Source: UBA4782 sp034430215 (GTDB lineage: Bacteria > Chloroflexota > Anaerolineae > Anaerolineales > Anaerolineaceae). From it: 64,000 bases of DNA. Every line of letters starts with the position of its first letter. Position 1 is the stretch's first letter. Below, one piece after another: positions 7,036-15,453 of this stretch. The position numbers and the translations under genes are program-made. The notes under the pieces are model-generated. The model was given only the letters and a program-made list of their open reading frames with translations, was not told the origin of the DNA and did not search any database. The stretch lies in the NCBI GenBank assembly GCA_034430215.1, contig DAOUFE010000034.1, positions 23,600-87,599 of the forward strand. Direction: 5' to 3'.

Positions 7036-8727
7036 TCAGCCATTACTTACACAGCGAAAGCCAATGGTATGGTTCGCGTCAATTGTCCGATGTTTATCTC
7101 GACAGGTACAGCGGATTTTCTCTTTTAAACTGAACCAAGAACCCCCTCGCAGCACGTGAAATTCGCCGTTGGTAGGACCAGTTGGATTAATCCATACCTC
7201 CTGACGATTGTAATAATAATATTCATCATAAAAGTCAAAAACCCATTCCAACACGTTACCAGCCAAATCCAGAACACCAAAAGGGCTCACACCATTAGGG
7301 TAATTTCCTGCAGTGATTGTTCCTTTCATAGATCTGCCATAATTTGCGAAGGAGTAATCAGTTCTTTCTCCCCATGGATAGGTTCTCTGATCTGTCCCTC
7401 GTGCAGCTTTTTCCCATTCGGCTTCGGTTGGTAAGCGACTACCCACCCACTGGCAGTATGCCTGAGCATCATTCCAATTGACTTGTACGACAGGATGACC
7501 GTCTTTTCCCTGAATGTCGCTTTTCTGCCCAAAGGGATGCCTCCAATCAGCCCCGTTTACTTTATGCCATTGGTTGCCAACAGTAATCCATGACCAGCCA
7601 TTTATCTCTGCATGAGTCCGGTAATGGGTAGCGGAAACAAAATTTGAAAACATCCTGTTTGTTACCGGTATCTGATCGATCCAAAAAGCATCTACCTGGA
7701 CAGTATGCGCAGGTCCTTCATCAGAATGACTGTTTTGTGAACCCATAATAAATTTTCCAGCAGGTATATAGACCTGCACCATGCCGTCTTTCGCTCTAAC
7801 GCTGGTTGTTCCAATTGCCAGATGGGTACTTTGCTGAATAGAGGGGATGTGCACCTGTGACGCCAATACCGTTGCTGGCATCCCCGCTGGTATTTTTGGA
7901 GGCTGAATAGTGTGAGGATGTGGAACAACCTTATGTTCCATCGCCTGGTGAAATTCTGCTGCACTGGAGAACCGGTCATCTTTTTGCAGCGCCATCGCTT
8001 TTTGAACTACACGATCAATTTCAGGCGAAACCTGTACATTAATGGCGCGTAAAGCGGGCAATGGTTGACCCATAAAACGCGCCACACTTTCCGGTGGCAC
8101 CTGACCAGTCAGCAGGGCATACATGGTTGCGCCAAGCGAATAGATATCACTGCGTTCATCTGTTCCACTCATCATGAACTGCTCTGGGGGTGAAAACCCG
8201 GGGGTAGCTGCCCTGGCACCCATTGTGGTTTGCTGTTGACCCTGATACACCTTTGCTACCCCAAAGTCTACCAGTATGGCATGACCCTTGGGGTTAATAA
8301 TAATGTTTTGTGGCTTGATATCGCGATGAATGATCTGTGGGTTTTGCCCATGAAGATATTCCAGCGCTTCACATACTTCACAGATCCATTCTATCGTTTG
8401 ACCTTCGGGAACAATACCACGGGAATTGATGATCGCTTCCAGATTCTCGCCTTCTACAAATTCCATTACCAGGTATTGCCCCAAACCTGGTGTAATAAAG
8501 TGATCGTGTACTGTTGGTAATCCCGAATGCTTAAGGCGATAAAGAATGCGTGCCTCACGCATGAACTGGTTGGCAGCTTCAGGGGTGCTTTCCAGATTTT
8601 CTTTGACCACACAGGGGCCATCCATATTCAGATCCCAGGCACGATAGACTGTACCAAACCCACCTTTGCCAATTTGTTGCACAATGCGATAACGATTGTT
8701 GAGAACCTGACCTTGTTGAAGCGGCAT
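7036..8727 (-). CDS. Serine/threonine protein kinase fused to a formylglycine-generating-enzyme-like (SUMF1) domain
   Basis: The 563-residue protein starts with a Hanks-type kinase. It has glycine loop GKGGFGTVY (20-28), catalytic Lys in VVKE (42), HRD loop IIHRDIKPQN (134 onward) and DFG (154-156). After a Pro-rich linker, residues ~315-560 form an FGE-sulfatase-like domain (IPAGKFIMGS, RLPTEAEWEKAARG, LAGNVLEW, RGGSW, GFRCV). No membrane span is seen, so the protein is probably cytosolic. In true FGE two cysteines five residues apart oxidise the substrate; here the segment reads RCTCRD and the upstream Cys is replaced by Lys. The domain is therefore more likely a binding or sensor module (inference). 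Such fusions are known in Chloroflexota and related phyla. Confidence 0.92.
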   Translation of the reverse strand: MPLQQGQVLNNRYRIVQQIGKGGFGTVYRAWDLNMDGPCVVKENLESTPEAANQFMREARILYRLKHSGLPTVHDHFITPGLGQYLVMEFVEGENLEAIINSRGIVPEGQTIEWICEVCEALEYLHGQNPQIIHRDIKPQNIIINPKGHAILVDFGVAKVYQGQQQTTMGARAATPGFSPPEQFMMSGTDERSDIYSLGATMYALLTGQVPPESVARFMGQPLPALRAINVQVSPEIDRVVQKAMALQKDDRFSSAAEFHQAMEHKVVPHPHTIQPPKIPAGMPATVLASQVHIPSIQQSTHLAIGTTSVRAKDGMVQVYIPAGKFIMGSQNSHSDEGPAHTVQVDAFWIDQIPVTNRMFSNFVSATHYRTHAEINGWSWITVGNQWHKVNGADWRHPFGQKSDIQGKDGHPVVQVNWNDAQAYCQWVGSRLPTEAEWEKAARGTDQRTYPWGERTDYSFANYGRSMKGTITAGNYPNGVSPFGVLDLAGNVLEWVFDFYDEYYYYNRQEVWINPTGPTNGEFHVLRGGSWFSLKEKIRCTCRDKHRTIDANHTIGFRCVSNG

Positions 8728-8784
8728 GTATCACCCCATGTGATTATTTCCTTGTATTGTACTTTATTTCACGTTAAGATAAAA

Positions 8785-8820
8785 AGACTTCAGAAGTCTC
8801 ATTGTAAACTTCTGAAGTCT
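8785..8820 (-). terminator. Intrinsic terminator of the membrane protein gene
   Basis: AGACTTCAGAAGT (8785-8797) pairs over 13 bp with ACTTCTGAAGTCT (8808-8820). On the minus strand the stem is followed by a T run (complement of 8780-8784). It lies 23 bp after the stop codon of the minus-strand gene at 8844. The hairpin resembles the one at 59544. Confidence 0.88.
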
Positions 8821-8843
8821 GTATACGATAAGGATCTAACGCT

Positions 8844-9956
8844 TTATTCTGTCTTATCAGGGTTTGGCAAAGGCTCCGCCACTACCCTCGTTTTATCAGG
8901 AACAACTTTTTTGGGCTGTTCCTCCTGTGCTGGTTTCTCAAGTTCAACAGGTTTTTCTTCTTTGGGTGTTTCCTCTGCTTCTATTACTGGCGCAGGGGGT
9001 TCAACACTGCAGAGATCGACACCCATTCTTCCCGTCAACCGGCGATAGAGCAGTACCCAGACAGTGCCTGTGTAGGCTTTGATGCCTGCACCAGCGATGA
9101 TCACCGCTGCCAGATAGATCAGGAAGAATACTCCCGCCACGATCCATCCTACAGTAATCGCCACAGGGTTCTGAACGGCATACCCAATAAATGCAGGTAC
9201 TGCCACCAGTAGCATAGGTACGATGAGAATGAGCGTTGCCACGAAGGTCCCGACAAAGACGATCAATGCGGTCAGCAATACCTTCCAGAAGTTCTTCCAG
9301 AGAATATTCCAGCTACGGCGGAAGCCTTCCATGACCTCCATTGAATCCCCAACGATGGCAACCACACCCAGTTCATACCAGGCGGTCATCATCCAATTGA
9401 GTACGATCAATGCCGGTATGATGAAGATCAAGCCACAGAAAAGCGTACCCAGGGTAAGTGCAACGACGGGGATGATCAGGAGCAAACTCAATCCAAAATT
9501 GATCAGCCACATCAGCAGGGTGAACAGCAGTACTTTCCAGAAGATTTTTACGCCGCTCTTCCATAAACCGCCAAAGGTGAGCTTGTTGTACCCTTCATCG
9601 GCATCCCATGCGCCACGTGCCAGACCACCACGACCAATGGTACGGAGTACAAGGGTCAATAATCCCAGGCAGAAACAGACCACGATGATGACTGCAATCG
9701 CTGCCAGCGCCCACATAAATACCTGCTCTTCATTGATCAGATTATGGAACCAGTGATTTAAGTTGTAGGAGAACTGGTTGAAGTAATGAGGGGCATGATT
9801 TCCATAATCTCCATTACTGAATTGATAACCGCTATTCCCTCCAGCGTTACCTCCTGCGGAGCTAGCCCCACATCCCGCCAGGAATCCAAGGACCCATAAT
9901 ACCTTGAATTTTTTAATGATCTTCCAGGCTTTTGAAAATATTTCACCGTAATTCAT
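8844..9956 (-). CDS. Multi-pass membrane protein of unknown function
   Basis: The protein has about 370 residues and roughly seven hydrophobic segments. The first is near residues 17-32 (VLWVLGFLAG), followed by a Gly/Asn/Ser-rich loop, and the others cover about residues 80-320. The last ~50 residues are a soluble Pro/Glu/Lys-rich tail (for example PVIEAEETPKEEKP). Duplicated segments FWKVLL..TALI and FWKVLLFTLL suggest an internal repeat, as in DUF975-like or GPDPase-type membrane domains. I chose the ATG at 9956 over the upstream in-frame ATG at 9977 because a perfect AAGGAGG ribosome-binding site lies four bases before it. The gene is monocistronic and ends at the 8785 terminator. Function is unknown. 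Confidence 0.82.
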   Translation of the reverse strand: MNYGEIFSKAWKIIKKFKVLWVLGFLAGCGASSAGGNAGGNSGYQFSNGDYGNHAPHYFNQFSYNLNHWFHNLINEEQVFMWALAAIAVIIVVCFCLGLLTLVLRTIGRGGLARGAWDADEGYNKLTFGGLWKSGVKIFWKVLLFTLLMWLINFGLSLLLIIPVVALTLGTLFCGLIFIIPALIVLNWMMTAWYELGVVAIVGDSMEVMEGFRRSWNILWKNFWKVLLTALIVFVGTFVATLILIVPMLLVAVPAFIGYAVQNPVAITVGWIVAGVFFLIYLAAVIIAGAGIKAYTGTVWVLLYRRLTGRMGVDLCSVEPPAPVIEAEETPKEEKPVELEKPAQEEQPKKVVPDKTRVVAEPLPNPDKTE

Positions 9957-9976
9957 ACTTCCTCCTTCATTTTCCA

Positions 9977-10008
9977 ACCCGCGAAGACCTCGAGGTATTC
10001 GAGCGGGT
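9977..10008 (-). promoter_or_regulatory. Structured leader of the membrane protein gene
   Basis: ACCCGC (9977-9982) pairs with GCGGGT (10003-10008), and the inside contains the palindrome ACCTCGAGGT plus GAA/TTC pairing. The hairpin sits directly upstream of the ribosome-binding site. A regulatory role is inference. Confidence 0.35.
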
Positions 10009-10127
10009 ATATATCCTTTCTATTATTTACGCTGTAAAGCATAGAAAGTTGCAATAAAAGCAATAATATATTTACTATAACCAATTTGTTGGATAATTTA
10101 CCCAGAAAATATTGATAAAAAGTCTAA

Positions 10128-11684
10128 TTATTCCCACTCAATGGTTGCGGGTGGTTTGCTGGTTATATCATACACCACACGGTTCACGCCATTGACCTCA
10201 TTGACAATACGATTCGCAATTCTTGCCAGGAGTTCGTGATCCAATCTTGCCCAATCTGCAGTCATAAAATCCTCTGTGGTTACCGCCCGTAACGCAACTG
10301 TTTCCTGGTAGGTGCGTTGATCACCCATCACCCCCACGGAACGTACAGGCAATAGCACGGCAAAAGCTTGAGAAACACCATTCTGGATCTCTTTTCGGAA
10401 GAGAAGCCCCGCCTGTGCCAGCTCGCTTGTGAAGATGGCGTCTGCCTTGCGCAGGATCGCCACCCTATCCGGATTAACCTCTCCCAGGCAGCGTACTGCC
10501 AATCCTGGACCAGGGAATGGCTGCCTCCAGACAAGTTCATGCGGTAAACCAAGCGCTTCACCAACAGCGCGCACTTCATCTTTAAAAAGATACCTCAATG
10601 GTTCCACCAATTCAAAATCAAGATCAGGTGGCAATCCACCTACATTATGATGACTTTTAATACGCTGTGCCTGTGAACGATCCGGGGCGCTCGATTCCAC
10701 CACGTCCGGATAGATCGTCCCCTGTACTAAAAAAGGAGGTGTTCCTATCTGCTTTGCCTGTACTTCAAAGGTACGAATAAACGCTTCCCCAATGATACGT
10801 CGCTTATCTTCCGGCTCGATCACTCCAGCCAGCTTTGAAAAGAATGTCTGGCTGGCATCAACTACATGCAGCCGGGCTCTGAGATTTTTTATAAAGGCAG
10901 TTTCAACCTGCTCTCGTTCACCCTCTCGCAGCAAGCCGGTATCTACAAAAACTGCATCCAGTTGATCGCCAACCGCTTTGAGCGTCAAAGCTGTCGCAAC
11001 ACTCGAATCCACTCCTCCACTGACCGCAGACAAGACTTTTCTTTTGCCTACCTGTGCCCTTATGGCGGTAACGCATTGCTCGATCATGGATTGCGGCGTC
11101 CACTGCTGGTTCAATCCACAAATGTTCAACACAAAACGTTCCAGTATCTGCATCCCGTGCTGAGTATGCCTTACTTCTGGGTGAAACTGCAGACCATAAT
11201 ATTTTCGTGCTTCGTCACTCATGGCAGCGATCGGGCTGTGATTGCTTCCTGCCAGGATAGTAAAACCGGATGGCACTACTTCAATCCGGTCACCGTGCGA
11301 CATCCAAACCTGAAGGTCGTTTTCAAGGATCAATGGATTTTGTCTATTAACATGGATCTCTGCCAGACCATACTCACGCTTGCCTGAAGCAGCTACATTG
11401 CCCCCCAACGCCTGCGTCAACGCCTGCATGCCATAGCAAATTCCCAATATAGGCAGCCCACTCTCCAGAATATAAGAAGGCAAGAAAGGTGCATCCTTTT
11501 CGTATGCAGAGGCAGGTCCACCGGAAAGAATGAACGCCTTTGGCTGTATTGTAAGAACTTTAGCTGGATCCGTGTTCCAGGGGAATAATTCACAATACAC
11601 CTGCAGTTCACGCACACGCCGTGCAATCAACTGGCTGTACTGCGAACCGAAATCCAAAATAGCTATGGCATCAGGTCTCGACAT
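10128..11684 (-). CDS. guaA: GMP synthase (glutamine-hydrolysing)
   Basis: The 518-residue enzyme converts XMP to GMP. The N-terminal class I glutamine amidotransferase domain has the nucleophile motif GICYGMQALTQ near residue 80 and the catalytic His in QFHPEVRHT. The ATP pyrophosphatase domain carries the PP-loop SGGVDSSVA near residue 222. The C-terminal dimerisation domain ends in YDITSKPPATIEWE, the near-invariant GuaA terminus. Length is normal (510-525). xpt ends 17 bp upstream on the same strand, so the two form a guanine nucleotide operon in which xpt salvages xanthine to XMP and guaA aminates it. Confidence 0.98.
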   Translation of the reverse strand: MSRPDAIAILDFGSQYSQLIARRVRELQVYCELFPWNTDPAKVLTIQPKAFILSGGPASAYEKDAPFLPSYILESGLPILGICYGMQALTQALGGNVAASGKREYGLAEIHVNRQNPLILENDLQVWMSHGDRIEVVPSGFTILAGSNHSPIAAMSDEARKYYGLQFHPEVRHTQHGMQILERFVLNICGLNQQWTPQSMIEQCVTAIRAQVGKRKVLSAVSGGVDSSVATALTLKAVGDQLDAVFVDTGLLREGEREQVETAFIKNLRARLHVVDASQTFFSKLAGVIEPEDKRRIIGEAFIRTFEVQAKQIGTPPFLVQGTIYPDVVESSAPDRSQAQRIKSHHNVGGLPPDLDFELVEPLRYLFKDEVRAVGEALGLPHELVWRQPFPGPGLAVRCLGEVNPDRVAILRKADAIFTSELAQAGLLFRKEIQNGVSQAFAVLLPVRSVGVMGDQRTYQETVALRAVTTEDFMTADWARLDHELLARIANRIVNEVNGVNRVVYDITSKPPATIEWE

Positions 11685-11701
11685 GATAATTACATTTTTT
11701 G

Positions 11702-12274
11702 CTAATCAGCTATTTCGATCTTGCCATCATCCAAAGAAGTGATGGTCACCAGAGATTCAATCGGAATTTTGAGATAAGCAAGAGCATCACGCCCACCTTC
11801 GAAAGTCTTTTCAATGAGAGTGCCGATCCCTACCATTTTAGCGCCTGCTGTGGTGGCCAATTGCACCAACCCTAATATTGTGGCACCTGAAGCAAGAAAA
11901 TCATCAATAATCAGAACTTTTTCTCCCCTTTTCAGGTATTCAGGAGAGACAATAAGCTCTACCATACGTTTTTTCGTGTGAGAAGGAGCCAGGGTAAGGT
12001 AAACCTGGTCGGGCATGGTAACAGGTTTGCTTTTACGGGCATAAACTACCGGTATATTCAGGAATTTTGCTGTCATGAGTGCTGGAGCAATTCCAGAAAT
12101 TTCAGCAGTAAGAACCTTGGTTGCGCCAACATTAGCAAAGCGTTGCGCAAGTTCCTTTCCGCAAGCTTCCATGAGAATTGGATCGACCTGGTGATTGATG
12201 AAACTATCTACCTTTAGAATACCTCCACCCAGGTTTTGACCTTTAGAGAGGATGCGTTCTTTTAATTCGTTCAT
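11702..12274 (-). CDS. xpt: Xanthine phosphoribosyltransferase
   Basis: The 190-residue protein is a type I phosphoribosyltransferase that makes XMP from xanthine and PRPP. The PRPP-binding motif VLIIDDFLASGATI is near residue 125. The N-terminal sequence MNELKERILSKG and the LNIPVVYARK segment are typical of Xpt. A GGAGAAGGAA ribosome-binding site precedes the ATG. It is the first gene of the xpt-guaA pair; product and neighbour are consecutive in guanine nucleotide salvage. The upstream region (12275-12367) was checked for a purine riboswitch and none of its conserved core was recognised. Confidence 0.95.
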   Translation of the reverse strand: MNELKERILSKGQNLGGGILKVDSFINHQVDPILMEACGKELAQRFANVGATKVLTAEISGIAPALMTAKFLNIPVVYARKSKPVTMPDQVYLTLAPSHTKKRMVELIVSPEYLKRGEKVLIIDDFLASGATILGLVQLATTAGAKMVGIGTLIEKTFEGGRDALAYLKIPIESLVTITSLDDGKIEIAD

Positions 12275-12367
12275 TATTTCCTTCTCCGAAATGTTTGATT
12301 AGGCATTGTACTATAAGTTAGAAATTATAGATGAGATTGTCTATACACGCTTTTGATAGGTTTATTT

Positions 12368-14770
12368 TCATGGGTTGATAATCGGTATGAACAATCCACT
12401 ACTAAATGTTGCCGTGCTAGAGACAGAGCTGAATGTTCCAGTGCCATAAGAGTTCACCCCAGCCACCCGGTAATAGTAGGTAGTACCGTTGGTCAACTCA
12501 TAATTCACAAAACTGATCATGTCTGCCTGAGTGGTACCAACCAGCGTCCAACCGGAGCTCCCGTTTGGTGAGCGTTCAATGCGGTAAGAAGTCTCATCAT
12601 CCAGAATATCATTCCATGACAACTGAATGGATGAGATCGAGCGCGCTTCTGCAAGCAAACCAGTCACCTGAGGAGGTACCCCGCAGGTTTTTGTGCTGCC
12701 AGAAGCAGACGAATACTGGTAGATCGAAGACCAGTCGGCATCGCGTGCGGTTACGAATGCCAGAACCCGATACTGATAGCTTGTACCACAAGATAATGGA
12801 TAATCTTCGTAACTTGTGACATTACTGCCTAATTGGGCAATCTGCGTCCACGAAGAACCATTCCATCGTAGTATTCGAAAACCATCTTCATTCGGGCTGT
12901 TATCCACCCAGGTGAGACGAAGCCGCCTTTGTGACATGGGGGTGATGGTTAAACCACCCGGCGCACAAACTACGGTATTTTCACTGGCAGTATTACTCGG
13001 CATGGAATCACCAATAGCATCAAAAGCAAACACTCGATACTGGTAGGTCGTACTGCAGGTTAATCCTGTATTGGTGTAGGTGGTGGTGTTGGCTGCAACC
13101 TGAGCGATCTGTGTCCAGCTTGTACTGCCAGATGGCGCCCGTTCAATCCTGAACCCGTTTTCATTATCACTGGCATCTGTCCAGGTCAGTTTAATGGCAG
13201 TTGTCGAGGTTGCTGCAGCCTGCAGATTAGTGGGTGGTTCCAAACATGGATTGGTTGAAGCTGTGATTACATTGGAATATGCAGAAGATCCATTATGGTT
13301 GTATGCCCTTACCCGGTATCGGTAAGTGGTGTCACAGGTCAGGCTGGTATTGTTAAAACTGATTGCATTCGCTGGAGTCACACCGATCTCTGCGAAATCT
13401 CCTGTAGGGGTTGCACGTTCGACCTTAAATCCAATTTCATTATTACTGGAATCCGCCCACCCAAGTTGAATGCTCTCCCGCGTAGAAGATGTGACTGTCA
13501 GGCTTTCGGGCGCACTTGGACCCGGTCCATCTTTAAAATTGGCAACAAGTACCCGGGTATTATTCAAAGTCAGGTGATTGTCGGCTGAATCAGTGGCGTT
13601 CGCTGGTTCACCAGTACGCCAACCATTATAATAAACAGCAGGGTTGGAGAAGAAATTGATGCCGATACATGGTGTATTCTTGCAGGCATATGCCATAATC
13701 GTGTAATAATATCCATCTTCTCTTTTTCCAAAAGAGTAAGAAAAAGCCCCTTTTGACCCACCAGCAGTTTCACGGTCATGCTGCCCTCCCATGTTATGAC
13801 CCATTTCATGTGACATGGTATACCCGCCTGGCTCGCAATCCACTGCAACCACACTGAAACCGTATGGTGAAAAATCGTATGCTCCACTGGCAAAATTGGA
13901 ATCCATCAACCATCCCAATCCACAATACCCCCCTTTGTCGATCAGCATTACTACCAGGTCTGCCTTGTAGGTGTTGCGCCAGGTATGTACCTGATCAATG
14001 ACATCATCACTCTTTGTCAGGTGATTCAATATCGTGTTCCAATCATAGGGGCTTTCGTCATAGGAAATTTCGCTGGTATATACCAGGTTGACACGTTGAA
14101 TGATATTGCTATTCGCATACCCTTCATTGGTTTCGTTCATCACCAGGTTGATCAAAGATTGAATGGCGTTCGTTCCTCCAGCAGCATATCTGGCAGCGGG
14201 AGTATAAACCACCATTACATCGATCTGCCCTCCGTCATCATCCCCGGTTACCATCCCCGATACTGGAGATAGGACATCTGGTGATATGCTAGGAAGTTGG
14301 GCTGGGAGACCTGCCAGGTTCACCTGCTGCACCATATGTAGTTCCTGGTCTACAGGTTTGATGATATAGGTGGCATCGGGCAGGCTTATCTTTCCATTAA
14401 GGCTATCTCCCACTAACGAAAGGTAAACTTCACTTTCGGGAATACCACTGACTTTGCCGGTCAACACCACCCCTCCATCTTTAGGAAAATCCCTAGCGGT
14501 GAGGTTGATCAAAAATTCTGCATCAAAAAAGAGTTGTGCATGAATCTGGCTTTGTTCCCACTCGGCAGCATATTCAATAACCGAATAGTCAATATAAACC
14601 TGCTGGCTACGAGAAACCATGGGATTCATGGCGATTTCCAAAGATTCCACCGCAGGTCCAGGGATGATCAGTTCAGGAATTTGTGTAGACTGAGCTTGCG
14701 CGACTTCAGGCGCAATGAAGCCCGATATTAGGAAAAACAATAGAATAGACGTCAGTACTGTTTTCTTCAA
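12368..14770 (-). CDS. Secreted reprolysin-like zinc metalloprotease with four fibronectin type III domains
   Basis: The 800-residue protein begins with a Sec signal peptide (MKKTVLTSILLFFLISGF, probable cleavage after AQA). A prodomain-like region follows. The metzincin catalytic domain has HEMGHNMGGQHD, which fits HExxHxxGxxH(D), and a Met-turn in YYTIMAYACK. Four fibronectin type III repeats of ~90 residues then run to the C-terminus, each starting near a P-x-x-L-x-V segment and containing the (W)-x-D-x-S-x-(D/N)-E-x-x-(F/Y) pattern. It is an exported protease whose FN3 repeats may bind polymers or the cell surface. The start is TTG, with AAAGG upstream at a long spacing. It looks monocistronic. 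Confidence 0.9.
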   Translation of the reverse strand: MKKTVLTSILLFFLISGFIAPEVAQAQSTQIPELIIPGPAVESLEIAMNPMVSRSQQVYIDYSVIEYAAEWEQSQIHAQLFFDAEFLINLTARDFPKDGGVVLTGKVSGIPESEVYLSLVGDSLNGKISLPDATYIIKPVDQELHMVQQVNLAGLPAQLPSISPDVLSPVSGMVTGDDDGGQIDVMVVYTPAARYAAGGTNAIQSLINLVMNETNEGYANSNIIQRVNLVYTSEISYDESPYDWNTILNHLTKSDDVIDQVHTWRNTYKADLVVMLIDKGGYCGLGWLMDSNFASGAYDFSPYGFSVVAVDCEPGGYTMSHEMGHNMGGQHDRETAGGSKGAFSYSFGKREDGYYYTIMAYACKNTPCIGINFFSNPAVYYNGWRTGEPANATDSADNHLTLNNTRVLVANFKDGPGPSAPESLTVTSSTRESIQLGWADSSNNEIGFKVERATPTGDFAEIGVTPANAISFNNTSLTCDTTYRYRVRAYNHNGSSAYSNVITASTNPCLEPPTNLQAAATSTTAIKLTWTDASDNENGFRIERAPSGSTSWTQIAQVAANTTTYTNTGLTCSTTYQYRVFAFDAIGDSMPSNTASENTVVCAPGGLTITPMSQRRLRLTWVDNSPNEDGFRILRWNGSSWTQIAQLGSNVTSYEDYPLSCGTSYQYRVLAFVTARDADWSSIYQYSSASGSTKTCGVPPQVTGLLAEARSISSIQLSWNDILDDETSYRIERSPNGSSGWTLVGTTQADMISFVNYELTNGTTYYYRVAGVNSYGTGTFSSVSSTATFSSGLFIPIINP

Positions 14771-14841
14771 AATATGTTAAACCTTTGATAGGGTTTCCAT
14801 AGGTCTACTGTAACATACTCTGAAGTGGATTTTTCAGGTTG

Positions 14842-15417
14842 TTAACCGATCGTAAAGTTGCCCTTCCAGGGGAGTACAACAGGGTCTGCATTTTTGGGCA
14901 CGTAGTTATATGCCTGTTTTAACGGAAAACCGTGGACTTTGCAGATTAAGGATGCAATCGTCATCCCATGAGAAACCACCAGCACTCGTTCATCGGGATG
15001 TGCGGCTGCAATATCATTTACTGCTTCTATCATACGTTCTGCCAGTTCACTATAATTCTCTGAGCCAGGAGGGGCAACTTTTTCGGGATCTTCTTCTCTT
15101 TTTCTTAAGAGCTCAGGATATTCTTCTTCCACTTCCTGCCAGGTCAGTCCTTCCCAAATACCCAGGTTAATCTCTTTCAATCTCTCATCGCAGTGTATCT
15201 GAACATTTTTACCTTCCATCAGAATGGCTGCTGTCTGAAAAGCACGGATCGCCGGGCTTGAATACACGGCTGCAAATTTGTTCCCATCCAGCTTTGCTGC
15301 CAGCTTTTTTGCCTGATCGATTCCACACTCATTCAAGGGTTGGTCGATCGACCCTTGAATTCTTCCTTCGGCGTTCCAATCCGTTTGCCCGTGCCTGATA
15401 AGCCATAATTCTGTCAT
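14842..15417 (-). CDS. Histidine phosphatase family protein
   Basis: The 191-residue protein belongs to the phosphoglycerate mutase-like superfamily. It has the catalytic signature LIRHGQTDWN near the N-terminus, where His is the phospho-acceptor, a downstream SSPAIRAFQTA, and a second catalytic His in VVSHGMTI. Length and motifs fit cobalamin/phosphoserine/fructose-2,6-bisphosphatase-type enzymes; the substrate cannot be told from sequence. The ATG at 15417 is preferred over the GTG two codons upstream because it has GAGG at ideal spacing. It follows the TolB-like gene by 36 bp on the same strand. Confidence 0.9.
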   Translation of the reverse strand: MTELWLIRHGQTDWNAEGRIQGSIDQPLNECGIDQAKKLAAKLDGNKFAAVYSSPAIRAFQTAAILMEGKNVQIHCDERLKEINLGIWEGLTWQEVEEEYPELLRKREEDPEKVAPPGSENYSELAERMIEAVNDIAAAHPDERVLVVSHGMTIASLICKVHGFPLKQAYNYVPKNADPVVLPWKGNFTIG

Positions 15418-15453
15418 GATCACCTCGTAATACGAAGGGGTATTGTACCAGAA

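Noticed and set aside
8527..9048. Plus-strand ORF opposite the kinase and membrane protein genes
   Set aside because: It lies over two real minus-strand genes, and its composition is that of an antisense shadow frame.
12275..12367. Possible purine riboswitch upstream of xpt
   Set aside because: The conserved core sequence of the purine aptamer is not present, and the region is short.
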